From NCBI GenBank assembly GCA_021775095.1, contig JAJFII010000103.1, positions 124,001 through 188,000 of the forward strand: a stretch of DNA of 64,000 nt, given 5' to 3'. The notes below the pieces were generated by a model, which had not been told where the DNA came from, searched no databases, and saw only the letters and a program-made list of their open reading frames with translations. Positions 47,775 through 56,370 of the stretch are shown in pieces. The stretch is from Rhodospirillales bacterium (GTDB taxonomy: Bacteria > Pseudomonadota > Alphaproteobacteria > Rhodospirillales > Casp-alpha2). The translations under genes were made by a program, and so were the position numbers. The number at the start of each line of letters is the position of its first letter. The stretch's first letter is position 1.

Positions 47775-48683
47775 TTACCCTTTCACGGCACCTTCCGCGA
47801 TGCCGCGGACAAATAATTTTCCTGAGATAAAATAAATGACCAGCGGCACAATGCCGGTCAGGATGGTTGCCGCCATATTGACATTGTATTCCTTCACACC
47901 CTGGACCGAGTTGACGATGTTGTTGAGCTGGACGGTCATCGGGTAGGTGTCGGGTTTGGTGTAAATGACGCCAAACAGAAAGTCGTTCCAGATGCCGGTA
48001 ACCTGCAGGATGATCGCAACAACAAATATCGGTAACGCCATGGGTAACATGATCTTAAAATAAATACCCCAGAAACTGGCGCCGTCGACCCGCGCCGCTT
48101 TGAACAGCTCTTCGGGTATGGACGTGAAATAATTTCGAAACAAAAGCGTCAGAATGGGCATGCCAAAAATCGAATGAACAATGACCAGGCCCCAAATCGA
48201 GCCGTATAAACCGATTTCCCTGAGGACAATCACAATCGGGTAAATCATCACCTGGTAGGGAATAAAGGCACCGACGATCAAAATCGTAAAAAACGTATCG
48301 GAGCCCTTGAACCGCCAGTTTGCCAGGGCGTATCCGTTGACCGATGCAATTATGATCGAGACGACAACGGACGGCACGGTAATGCGAACGGAATTCCAGA
48401 ACCCGCGGCTTAAACCGTCGCAGTTTAATCCGGTACAGGCTTCGGCCCAGGCTTTGACCCAAGGGGCAAAGGTAATGTCGACCGGCGGCGCAAACACATT
48501 GCCCAGACGAATTTCCGGCATGCCTTTGAGTGACGTTGCGACCATCACATACAGGGGTAATAAATAATACAGGGAGACAAAAATAAGCGTGCCATAAATG
48601 AAAATGTTACGGCGGGAAAACCGTTTGCGGGGTTTAGGACCAAAGGGTTCGCCCAACCCGGGATCCGAAACAGTTTCAGACAT
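47775..48683 (-). CDS. Sugar ABC transporter permease (MalG type)
   Basis: This 302-residue inner-membrane permease has six predicted helices and the cytoplasmic EAA loop [19 protein letters not shown] near residues 188-207. It starts 8 bp inside the preceding permease gene, indicating translational coupling. A GGAGT site precedes the ATG. It forms a heterodimeric channel with the product of the 48676-49569 gene. Confidence 0.94.
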   Translation of the reverse strand: MSETVSDPGLGEPFGPKPRKRFSRRNIFIYGTLIFVSLYYLLPLYVMVATSLKGMPEIRLGNVFAPPVDITFAPWVKAWAEACTGLNCDGLSRGFWNSVRITVPSVVVSIIIASVNGYALANWRFKGSDTFFTILIVGAFIPYQVMIYPIVIVLREIGLYGSIWGLVIVHSIFGMPILTLLFRNYFTSIPEELFKAARVDGASFWGIYFKIMLPMALPIFVVAIILQVTGIWNDFLFGVIYTKPDTYPMTVQLNNIVNSVQGVKEYNVNMAATILTGIVPLVIYFISGKLFVRGIAEGAVKG

Positions 48684-49569
48684 GTTTTTTACTCCCGAAC
48701 TCCAAATAGGCCCAGGGCACGATGACTATGGCAACCGTCAGCAGCATCATAGTTGACGCCGCAAAACCCTGACCCAGATTCTGATTTTGAAACATATAGT
48801 CATACACGTATTTTGCCGGCACCTCGGAGGCGATGCCCGGACCACCGCCGGTTTGGGCGACGACCAGGTCATAAACCCGAACGATTCCCGACGCGATTAT
48901 TACCAGGGACGTAATGAATACTGGCCGCATCATGGGAATGACAATGAACACATAGGTCTTCCAGGTTTGAATTCCGTCAATCCGCGCCGCCTTCCAGATT
49001 TCCTGATCGATGCCTCTGATGCCAGCCAGCATTAAACACATAATAAGGCCTGTGCCTTGCCACAGCCCGGCGATCAAAACCCCGTAAATGACGATGTCCG
49101 GGTTGTACAGGGGATCGAAGGCAAAATTCTCGAAGCCCAGGTCACGGATAATCTTCTGGATGCCAAACTGCGGATTAAGGACCCATTGCCAGACCAGCCC
49201 GGTAACGATGAACGACAGGGCAAACGGGTATAACAGGATCGAGCGAAAGGTATTTTCGAAGCGAATTTTTTGGTCGAGCAGCGCCGCCAATAGAAATCCA
49301 ATTAACAGGGAAAAAATTAAAGTGCAAATGCCATAGATCACCAGATTCTCGATGGAAATTAACCAGCGGTTGGTGGACCACAGCCGTTCGTACTGATTGA
49401 GGCCGACAAATTTGACCTTTGGCAGGAGTTTGGAATTGGTGAAAGAATAAAATACCGTCCACAGGGAACAGCCAACGAAAATCACCAATGCCGTCAGGAT
49501 CATGGGAATGGCGGCGATTTTGGCGCTTAAATTGCGCCACAACTGCACCGGTCGTTTGCCAGCCGACAT
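48676..49569 (-). CDS. Sugar ABC transporter permease (MalF type)
   Basis: This permease of about 297 residues has six membrane segments and the EAA loop QEIWKAARIDGIQTWKTYV near residues 190-208. ATG at 49569 is chosen over 49575 because GAGGA then falls at a proper 7-nt distance. It lies 98 bp downstream of the binding-protein gene and overlaps the second permease by 8 bp. Confidence 0.94.
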   Translation of the reverse strand: MSAGKRPVQLWRNLSAKIAAIPMILTALVIFVGCSLWTVFYSFTNSKLLPKVKFVGLNQYERLWSTNRWLISIENLVIYGICTLIFSLLIGFLLAALLDQKIRFENTFRSILLYPFALSFIVTGLVWQWVLNPQFGIQKIIRDLGFENFAFDPLYNPDIVIYGVLIAGLWQGTGLIMCLMLAGIRGIDQEIWKAARIDGIQTWKTYVFIVIPMMRPVFITSLVIIASGIVRVYDLVVAQTGGGPGIASEVPAKYVYDYMFQNQNLGQGFAASTMMLLTVAIVIVPWAYLEFGSKKHV

Positions 49570-49667
49570 GATCATGTCCTCGTTGTCTGGTTCGGGGGGA
49601 GGGTGATAAAAGCCCCGCAGCCGACACCCTGAATGGGGCCGACTGCGGGTTTGTCCGAAATTAGTCC

Positions 49668-50903
49668 TCAGTCAGCATCCTCAACGATGTCGGCAAATTG
49701 TTTTTGCGCATCTTCCTTTGTAATGGACGGATTGTTGAAAAACTCAACAAACAGATCGTTGACCTGACCCAGGGAATCCGGCGACATCAACTGGTTGACA
49801 TCAGCCACGATATTGCCCTTGGCGAGAATACCCAGGCCCTTTTTCATGCAATCGTTGGCGGAAGCCAAATCGACGTCGCCACGAACCGGCAAGGAACCCT
49901 TCTTCAGGTTGAAGTTCACTTGAACCTCCTTGGTCATCATTAACGACGCCAGTTGGCCCTGGGCTTTGGTTTTCGCCGCATCGTCCAGTTTAGGAAAATA
50001 GAAGGCATCGCCGCCGGTGGAGATCACTTCGTTCACCCCGAGACCGGGCAGGCAGGTGTAGTCTTTGCCGGCGACCTGATTGGCAACCTGGAACTCACCC
50101 TGCGCCCAGTCGCCCATGATCTGACCACCGGCTTGCCCGGTAATCACCATATTGGTCGCCTGATTCCAGTCTTGGACCTTGGATTTGGCGGCCAGTCGGC
50201 GGGCATCGTCGGCGGCTTTAAAGACTTTAGCCACTTCAGGTCCGGCGGCCAGCTCGGCGTCTTTGTCCTTATATACCCGGCTGTAAATATCCGGACCGGC
50301 GATGGAAACCATCAGTACGTTAAAGGCGCCGCTGGACTGCCAGGACTGTTGGCCCATGGCGAGGGGAATCTTTCCGGCCTTTTCCAGAGCCGGTCCTGCA
50401 GCAACAAATTCGTCCCAATTGGTGGGAACGGCAATGCCGGCGTCCTTAAAGGCTTTGTGCGACAACCAGATCCATTGCCAGGAATGGATGTTCACCGGCA
50501 CACAATATATTTTGCCATCCAGGGTACAGGCGTCGAGCAGGGATTTTGGATGAACCAGATTGGCCCAGTTTCCGGCTTTGGCTTCGGCGGTTAAATCGCG
50601 CATCAAACCGGCTTCAACCAACTCTTCAGCCTGCCGCCCGTGGTTAAACTGGGTCGCGGCCATGGGGTCGCCGCCGGTAATCCGACTGATCATGATCGGC
50701 CGTGCGGTGCCACCGGAACCGGCGATGGCTCCGTCGACCCATTTATTGCCGGTGGCGTTAAAGGCTTTGGCAAATTCGGCGACGGCCGCCGCTTCGCCGC
50801 CCGACGTCCACCAATGGGTGACCTCCAGTTCCACGGCCTGGGCCGCAGTAAAAGGTAAAGCGAGGCATGCGGCAAAAGCCGCGAAACGTGTACGAATGCG
50901 CAT
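49668..50903 (-). CDS. Sugar ABC transporter substrate-binding protein
   Basis: This periplasmic binding protein of about 411 residues has a signal peptide ending near TAAQAVELE, followed by the mature VTHWWTSGGEAAAV, typical of cluster B sugar-binding proteins. ATG at 50903 is selected because GGGAG lies before it and the signal peptide starts there; the frame is open to 50993 through the operator region. It is the first gene of the importer operon. Two palindromes lie just upstream. The C-terminal part ends with an acidic stretch. Substrate is unknown. Confidence 0.94.
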   Translation of the reverse strand: MRIRTRFAAFAACLALPFTAAQAVELEVTHWWTSGGEAAAVAEFAKAFNATGNKWVDGAIAGSGGTARPIMISRITGGDPMAATQFNHGRQAEELVEAGLMRDLTAEAKAGNWANLVHPKSLLDACTLDGKIYCVPVNIHSWQWIWLSHKAFKDAGIAVPTNWDEFVAAGPALEKAGKIPLAMGQQSWQSSGAFNVLMVSIAGPDIYSRVYKDKDAELAAGPEVAKVFKAADDARRLAAKSKVQDWNQATNMVITGQAGGQIMGDWAQGEFQVANQVAGKDYTCLPGLGVNEVISTGGDAFYFPKLDDAAKTKAQGQLASLMMTKEVQVNFNLKKGSLPVRGDVDLASANDCMKKGLGILAKGNIVADVNQLMSPDSLGQVNDLFVEFFNNPSITKEDAQKQFADIVEDAD

Positions 50904-50928
50904 TGTGAATTCTCCCTTAAATTTTGCA

Positions 50929-50942
50929 CTGCATGGATGCAG
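50929..50942. promoter_or_regulatory. Palindrome close to the binding-protein start
   Basis: CTGCATGGATGCAG is a perfect 6-bp inverted repeat around GG, 26 bp upstream of the start codon. It shares CTGCA and TGCAG ends with the operator at 50961 but lacks the AACGTT centre. It may be a second, weaker site. Confidence 0.45.
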
Positions 50943-50960
50943 TTGCTCTATCTCCCAAAA

Positions 50961-50974
50961 CTGCAACGTTGCAG
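50961..50974. promoter_or_regulatory. LacI-type operator upstream of the sugar importer operon
   Basis: CTGCAACGTTGCAG is a fully symmetric 14-bp palindrome with the central AACGTT typical of LacI/GalR operators. It lies 58 bp before the importer start, a location where a bound repressor would block transcription. A second AACGTT palindrome occurs at 51232 near the regulator gene. Confidence 0.7.
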
Positions 50975-51231
50975 TAAAATAAAGGTATTTCATCTATTTT
51001 CAGAATGCAATCGTTGATTCGTTCTGGGAAAACCAAAAAGTCATGCTACGGTACGAACCATTGGTCTTAATGTTTCATTTAATTAATTTTAATTAACCAA
51101 TTGAAAATAAAATATTAAATTAGTTATTTAGAAAGAGGAGTAGTTTGAGATACACGCGGATTCGGATAAACCGGAGCCGTTTTTCAGATGAAAAAATTAA
51201 AACACTATTTGAAAATATCTCAAGAAAAAAA

Positions 51232-51245
51232 CTATAACGTTATAG
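51232..51245. promoter_or_regulatory. Second LacI-type operator, near the regulator gene
   Basis: CTATAACGTTATAG is a fully symmetric 14-bp palindrome with the same centre as the site at 50961, and the two share the pattern CTrYAACGTTrYAG. It is about 116 bp upstream of the LacI-family gene and may give autoregulation or looping. The surrounding 50904-51360 spacer is otherwise AT-rich and without genes. Confidence 0.65.
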
Positions 51246-51360
51246 AACAAATTGCATAATTCTTTTCTGTCGATAACCGGTGAAATTTGTAACAGGGACG
51301 TGTTAGGCGAATTCATGGGGCGCTTTAAGGGCGCTTCACAACTCAGTTAGGACCCAATTG

Positions 51361-52383
51361 GTGACGCAAGACCCTTCAATCGCGCCGACCCCGACGGCTC
51401 AGCGGCCAACCCTCAAAACCATCGCATTTATGACAGGGTTGGGCATTACCACGGTTTCCAAAGCCCTGAAAGATGCCCCCGATATTGGCAAAAAAACCAA
51501 GGAGCGTGTGCAACTGGTTGCCAAACAAATCGGGTACCGTCCGAACCGGGCGGGGGTCCGTTTGCGCACCGGAAAAACCAATGTCATCGCCCTGGTCTTG
51601 AGTACCCATGAAGCGGTTATGGGTTTGACGTCGCATCTCGTGCACGGCATATCCGAAGCCCTTGCCGATACCCAGTACCACTTGGTATTGACCCCCTATT
51701 CGTTTTCCGGTGATCCCATGGAGCCGGTGAAATACATTATCGAAACCGCTGCCGCCGATGGCATTATTTTTTCCCGGACGGAACCTGACGATGATCGCGT
51801 CCGTTATTTGGAGGACTGCGGATTTCCGTTTGCGACCCACGGACGAACGGAAATGGGGGTGGACCATCCCTGGCACGACTTCGACAATTGGCGGTACACC
51901 CACGAAGCGACGATCCGTCTCAGCCACTTGGGCCGCCAACGGCTGGCGCTGCTGAGCTGCCCGCCCGGCCTCACCTATTATAACCATTTGCGCGGTGGAT
52001 TTGACGCCGCTCTTGCGGCCCGTGGAATCGTCGAAATTCCCTTGCGCGGGATCACCACCGAAGATGATCTTCAGGTCATTCAAACCCGGATTACCGAACT
52101 CATGGTCCACGATAACCGCCCCGACGGTATTATTTGCTGTTCCGGGGGCGCGACCTTTGGCGTGGTCGCCGGCATCGAAGCGGCGGGCTTGTCCCTGGGC
52201 GTCGATGTGGACGTCACCAGTAAACAATTTTCCCATGTGTTGCCCCTGTTCCGATCGCAATTACACGTGGTTAATGAAGATGGACGCCTGGCCGGATTTG
52301 AATTGGCCCGGGCGGTTCTCGGGCGGATCGACGGTGAACCGTCGACCCATCTGCAAAGCCTGAGCAAACCGCAATGGGTTTAA
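51361..52383 (+). CDS. LacI-family transcriptional regulator
   Basis: This regulator of about 340 residues has an N-terminal helix-turn-helix and hinge (TLKTIAFMTGLGITTVSKALKDAPDI, then GYRPNRAGVRLRTGKTNVIALV) and a periplasmic-binding-protein-like sugar domain. GTG at 51361 has AGGA about 8 nt upstream; a TTG directly before it is also possible. It is divergent from the importer operon, and its probable operators lie between the two. The ligand is presumably the imported sugar or a derivative. Confidence 0.94.
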   Translation: MTQDPSIAPTPTAQRPTLKTIAFMTGLGITTVSKALKDAPDIGKKTKERVQLVAKQIGYRPNRAGVRLRTGKTNVIALVLSTHEAVMGLTSHLVHGISEALADTQYHLVLTPYSFSGDPMEPVKYIIETAAADGIIFSRTEPDDDRVRYLEDCGFPFATHGRTEMGVDHPWHDFDNWRYTHEATIRLSHLGRQRLALLSCPPGLTYYNHLRGGFDAALAARGIVEIPLRGITTEDDLQVIQTRITELMVHDNRPDGIICCSGGATFGVVAGIEAAGLSLGVDVDVTSKQFSHVLPLFRSQLHVVNEDGRLAGFELARAVLGRIDGEPSTHLQSLSKPQWV

Positions 52384-52417
52384 TCCCCTTTGGCCTGCAA
52401 ACAAGGGCCGTTGGCCG

Positions 52418-53368
52418 GTGCTCGGCAAAATGATAAAACCTGGCATCGGCAATCGCTCACATACCGACGAGCAGGGAAAAACCGCCGACCGGCTCGCGCA
52501 ACTGACGGTCATTGACCGTGACGGCAAAAACCGCCGTGTGCGATACGCGACCCGGGAGTCGATGGAAGCACCCAATTGGACCGCGGACGGAACCGGGCTG
52601 ATTTATAACAACAGCGGCAGCCTGTTCAGAATTTCCGTTGCCGGTACAAGTTTGCCCCGATACCTGCCAACGGGTGATCTGAATAATCTGAACAATGACC
52701 ATTGTCTGTCACCGGACGGCGGGACAATTTATATGTCGGCAGATGACGGCCATCTGTATTCGGTCGGTATTGACGGTGGCCAACCCCGGCGCATTTCCAA
52801 TGACCGGGATCCGCAACGCCGGTTTCACTCTTATTTACATGGGGTTTCCGCCGACGGCCACACCCTGGTCTATGTTGGCCTGGAAACCGCGCCAACGGGC
52901 AACACCCTAACCAACATATATACGATCCCCGCACAAGGCGGGGCCGACCGCCAACTGACGGACGTTAATGTCCCGGTCGACGGGCCGGAGTTTTCGCCGG
53001 ATGGCAAATGGATCTATTTTAATGGCGAACTGGCGGCAACCCGCAGCGGTCATGCACAATTGTTTCGCATGGCCCCGGACGGCACCGGGATGGAGCAACT
53101 TACCGACGATGCACGGGTCAACTGGTTTCCCCACCCGTCACCAGATGGCGAGGTTATTGCCTATCTCAGTTACCCGCCAGCGACCATCGGCCATCCTGCC
53201 GACCGCGAAGTGATGTTAAAACTTATGAAACCAGACGGATCGCAGAGCCAAACCCTTTGTGCGTTTCGGGGTGGCCAGGGCACCATCAATGTAAACTCCT
53301 GGTCGCCGGACAGCCGTCACCTGGCTTTTGTGGCCTATCCGAAGGTTGACCAAAAAAGTGTTAACTAG
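52418..53368 (+). CDS. TolB-like beta-propeller protein (PD40 repeats)
   Basis: This protein of about 316 residues has repeated propeller blades of the form (T/S)PDG..I(Y/W)F, for example WTADGTGLIYNNSGSLFRI, LSPDGGTIYMSADDGHLYSV and FSPDGKWIYFNGEL. No signal peptide is visible. The start is either GTG 52418 or ATG 52430. It lies 35 bp after the LacI gene on the same strand and so belongs to the sugar locus; it may be a lyase-like or sensor protein. Its TAG stop is formed by the first bases of an inserted MITE. The natural end therefore may have been slightly different. Confidence 0.82.
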   Translation: MLGKMIKPGIGNRSHTDEQGKTADRLAQLTVIDRDGKNRRVRYATRESMEAPNWTADGTGLIYNNSGSLFRISVAGTSLPRYLPTGDLNNLNNDHCLSPDGGTIYMSADDGHLYSVGIDGGQPRRISNDRDPQRRFHSYLHGVSADGHTLVYVGLETAPTGNTLTNIYTIPAQGGADRQLTDVNVPVDGPEFSPDGKWIYFNGELAATRSGHAQLFRMAPDGTGMEQLTDDARVNWFPHPSPDGEVIAYLSYPPATIGHPADREVMLKLMKPDGSQSQTLCAFRGGQGTINVNSWSPDSRHLAFVAYPKVDQKSVN

Positions 53369-53635
53369 GGTCAGGACCCATTAATTTCATGCAATTCTGT
53401 TTGTCCGTAAGCTTACGAATATAAGAAAACAAGCGCAAGGACATGCTGGGCCTATTCGAGCCTTGTTTTCGCAGAAGGCGTGAGCTTACGGACAAACCCC
53501 TTGGGGCGGGGCGCTTTATCTCTCTGGCTTCGTTGAAAAAACTTGAAAACCGAGGGGTTTCCTGCGTCTTTCCGCCTAACCGATAAGATAAATCACCTCT
53601 GCAGAATGGATCAAATTAATGGGTCCTGACCCTAG
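53365..53635. mobile_element. 271-bp MITE with perfect 23-bp terminal inverted repeats
   Basis: Perfect inverted repeats occupy 53365-53387 and 53613-53635, extending imperfectly inward (ATTCTG on both sides). A second nested inverted repeat covers 53400-53433 and 53462-53496, so the whole element can fold into a long hairpin. It encodes no protein. CTAG lies at both outer ends and could be part of the repeats or a 4-bp target duplication. It sits exactly between two convergent genes and provides the stop codons of both. Confidence 0.85.
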
Positions 53636-54281
53636 ATAACCGGGCGGCCCATCGCATTCCGCGCTGCAGAATTGATTTCATTTCGGGCACATTAAATTCC
53701 GATGCCTGATGTCCCAGTGAGGAATAAAAAACCCGCCCCTTGCCGAACTGTCGTTTCCAGACCACCGGCATCACAACATTTTTTGTGCACGCCGCATGTT
53801 CGCCGGAAAAAGTTGTCGTCGCCAGGACCTGGTTACTGGGGTCCACATGCATGTAATATTGTTCCGACCGATAAGGGAAATCGGAGATGCCGGCAACGAT
53901 GGGGTCGTTGGTATCGGCGATGTTAACCCGGTAATCAATGATATTTCCCGGGTGGGCAACCCATTGCCCGCCGACCATGAACTGGTAGTCAACCTCGGTG
54001 CGAAAAGCATCACCCATGCCGCCATGAAAGCCGGCCAACCCGACGCCGCCGTCAACTGCGCCGATCAAAGCCGCCAGAGCGTCTTTTTCGATTTCACCCT
54101 GGGTCAGGATGGGGACGATGAGGGCGTAGTCCTGCAAAACGCGACTGGCCAGCGGCGCGGTTGAATTTTCCACTTCCACCGACATTCCGTCCGCCTCCAA
54201 CATGGATTTTACGACGGTGGCGCAGGCGTTGGGTGTGTGACCTTCCCATCCACCCCAGAAAATCAACGCTTTTTGCATCAT
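53616..54281 (-). CDS. ThuA-like protein (class I glutamine amidotransferase-like fold)
   Basis: This 221-residue protein is of the ThuA family, with the start MQKALIFWGGWEGHTP, GLAGFHGGMGDAF near residue 85, and a C-terminal GRVFYSSLGHQASEF. ThuA proteins occur with sugar importers and Gfo/Idh genes, for example in the Sinorhizobium thu trehalose/maltitol locus, in 3-keto-sugar metabolism. AGAGAGGA precedes the ATG (54281 or 54278). The last six residues and the stop are encoded by the adjoining MITE. The protein therefore has a substituted C-terminal tail. Confidence 0.88.
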   Translation of the reverse strand: MMQKALIFWGGWEGHTPNACATVVKSMLEADGMSVEVENSTAPLASRVLQDYALIVPILTQGEIEKDALAALIGAVDGGVGLAGFHGGMGDAFRTEVDYQFMVGGQWVAHPGNIIDYRVNIADTNDPIVAGISDFPYRSEQYYMHVDPSNQVLATTTFSGEHAACTKNVVMPVVWKRQFGKGRVFYSSLGHQASEFNVPEMKSILQRGMRWAARLSRVRTH

Positions 54282-54604
54282 CGGTTCCTCTCTTGTGCCG
54301 GGGGTCCCTATCCATTGGCTCTCTATCCCTATAACCAGAGCCAGGCCCCGTTAAATCCTGTAACGGGTTATGCCAGGAACCTTACGCATCGAAAAAATCA
54401 AGCGCAAGACAAGGTCGGAGCGAATGGGGTTGTTTGATCATCTCACATGAGGCGGTATTTGGGGAGCGGGTGGGGGGTAAGGTTCCCGCACTCTCGGGCT
54501 CGCAGAGTATCGGGCGGTGTCAGCCCCATCCTCGCCTTCCCCCATGTGGGGACGGGACCTGTTTGGCGATGGCGGGCAAGGGGTCCGATAACGCCATCAC
54601 CGGA
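54282..54604. other. 323-bp spacer with a hairpin and a repeat remnant
   Basis: CCCGTTA (54347-54353) and TAACGGG (54361-54367) form a 7-bp hairpin upstream of the ThuA-like gene. A degenerate copy of the G/C-run element lies at 54461-54558. No gene is seen. Confidence 0.55.
54461..54558. repeat. Third, degenerate copy of the DUF559-cassette-type MITE
   Basis: The left part (54461-54482) reads GGGGAGCGGGTGGGGGGTAA, matching the left ends at 22555 and 23042 in phase. The right part (54521-54558) has the same order as the right end at 23146-23183: a C-run, CTTCCCCCAT, then a G-run. About 38 bp lie between. It is an interior-less copy some 31 kb from the carA-carB gap. Confidence 0.55.
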
Positions 54605-55072
54605 TCACTCGGCAAGCGGTACATTGAGGCTGATTTTTGTGCGGTTCATGACCACAGATGTGCGGAACCGTTTGACGTTGGCGTCGTCAAAAAACAAACG
54701 GTTGGTCAGGTTTTCAAAATCCTGCATGTCCTTGGCCACGGTAATTAATGCAAAATCGGCATCGCCGGTAATGTAATAACATTGCTGGACGTGGGGTTCC
54801 GCCCTGACCTTGCGGCGAAAGGCATCGACCTGATCCAGGCGTTCGCGTTCCAGTTCGACCATAATTAAAAAAGTCATGGAATAGCCAACCGCCTCGGGCG
54901 ATATCAAAGCGGTTTCACTGGTAATCACACCGGACGATTTGAGATGTTTGATCCGTCGCTGCACGGTCGCCACGGAGAGGCCGGTTTCAAAAGCGATGGT
55001 TTCCAGTTTTTCGCGGGCGTTGGCCTGCAACAATTGCAAAATAACCCGATCCGTTTGTGAAAGTTCGGTCAT
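54605..55072 (-). CDS. Lrp/AsnC-family transcriptional regulator
   Basis: This 155-residue regulator has an N-terminal helix-turn-helix (LSQTDRVILQLLQ, ETGLSVATVQRRIKHLKSSGVI) and a C-terminal RAM domain (YYITGDADFALITVAKDMQDFENL). AsnC-type regulators such as DoeX and AsnC control ectoine uptake and degradation loci in several proteobacteria. It is divergent from the Ehu-type importer genes, separated by 426 bp. Its role as their regulator is inferred from this arrangement. Confidence 0.92.
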   Translation of the reverse strand: MTELSQTDRVILQLLQANAREKLETIAFETGLSVATVQRRIKHLKSSGVITSETALISPEAVGYSMTFLIMVELERERLDQVDAFRRKVRAEPHVQQCYYITGDADFALITVAKDMQDFENLTNRLFFDDANVKRFRTSVVMNRTKISLNVPLAE

Positions 55073-55498
55073 GGGGGCTCGGTGCCTTTGGCTTGACGTG
55101 GGGTTTGCTGCCCAGGTTGAGACAGGTGAAACCCGGCGATGGAAATCACCAGAAAACGCTTGCCCTGTTTTCTGAAGTGGAGATCGAAGTATATTTTGAA
55201 TTTTGACCGAAAATCAATATTTAAGGTTCAGATATGATAAATTTTATCAAATATAATGAAAATATGGGAATAGTAATAGGAATTTGCCGATAAACTGATT
55301 GGTATCGGGGAAATGGGGTTTTGGATTATTTACAGTGGCAGGGGGGTTTTACCAATACGGAACCAAAAATTGTGCCTTCGGTTTGCTTTTGTAAACGGGT
55401 CGATCCATTGGAATTCGCCGATCCTTCAGGCAGCGAAATAGGGAGATTTTAACCATGGGCCATGGTCAAAAAAATGCATAGGAAACGAGATTCGATAA
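55073..55498. promoter_or_regulatory. 426-bp divergent spacer between the Lrp-type regulator and ehuA
   Basis: AT-rich around 55190-55280, it should contain both promoters and the regulator's binding sites. No clear palindrome or promoter box could be assigned. No gene is visible. Confidence 0.4.
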
Positions 55499-56275
55499 AT
55501 GAATAAAATCATAGAATTTCAAGACGTCTCGAAGGCATATGGCGATCTGCAAGTCCTTAGAAATCTGGATATGCATGTCAAAAGTGGAGAAAAACTGGCC
55601 TTGATCGGGCCCAGTGGCTCCGGCAAAACGACGATTTTACGAATTTTAATGACCTTGGAAACGATCAATAGTGGTCACGTTATGGTCGACGGTGACTAAC
55701 TGTGGCACCAAAAAGTCGGTGAAAATTTAATCCCGGCGAGCGAAAAACATCTGCATAAGATGCGCCAGAACATCGGTATGGTGTTCCAGCAATTCAATCT
55801 GTTTCCCCATTTGACGGCCATCGCCAATATCGAACAGCCGCAAATTTTAATCAAAAACACCGCCAAAATCGACGCCAAAAACCGCGCCCAGGAATTACTT
55901 CAACTGGTTGGCCTCGAGGACAAACAAGCCCACTATCCGCACCAATTGTCAGGCGGTCAGCAACAGCGTGTCGCCATTGCACGGGCCCTCGCCATGGACC
56001 CCAAAATCATGTTGTTCGACGAAGTCACATTGGCGCTCGATCCGGAACTGGTTGACGAAGTGCTTACGGTCCTGCGGATGCTGGCTTCGAACTCCGATAC
56101 GACCATGTTGACGGTTACCCACGAAATGAACTTTGCCCGCGACTTTGCCGATAGGGTTTTGTTTTTCGAAAATGGACAAATCGTTGAATCGGGACCACCT
56201 GAAACCATTTTCACCAATCCCAAAGAGCCAAGAACCCGGGATTCTCCGAAAAAAATAATCGGCGACCTGTCATGA
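55499..56275 (+). pseudogene. ehuA: Ectoine-type ABC importer ATPase (EhuA-like), interrupted by a stop codon
   Basis: Frame and homology run through the whole interval, but codon 67 (55697-55699) is TAA, where relatives have a tyrosine in a DGEYLWH-type stretch. The first 66 residues hold Walker A GPSGSGKTT. After the stop the same frame continues LWHQKVGENLIPASEKHLHKMRQNIGMVFQQFNLFP, characteristic of EhuA, then LSGGQQQR and LFDEVTLALDPEL. The usual serine of the D-loop region (SALD) is leucine, and the C-terminus is atypical. The single nonsense codon and this drift suggest a recent pseudogene. A sequencing error is the alternative. Confidence 0.8.
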
Positions 56276-56370
56276 TTTACCAACGAAAACACCAAGAACG
56301 ATGATCCAAATCGTCAGGAATTCACCCTTAACCCGATAATCCTAAATGATATGAAAAGGAAAAAACAGAG

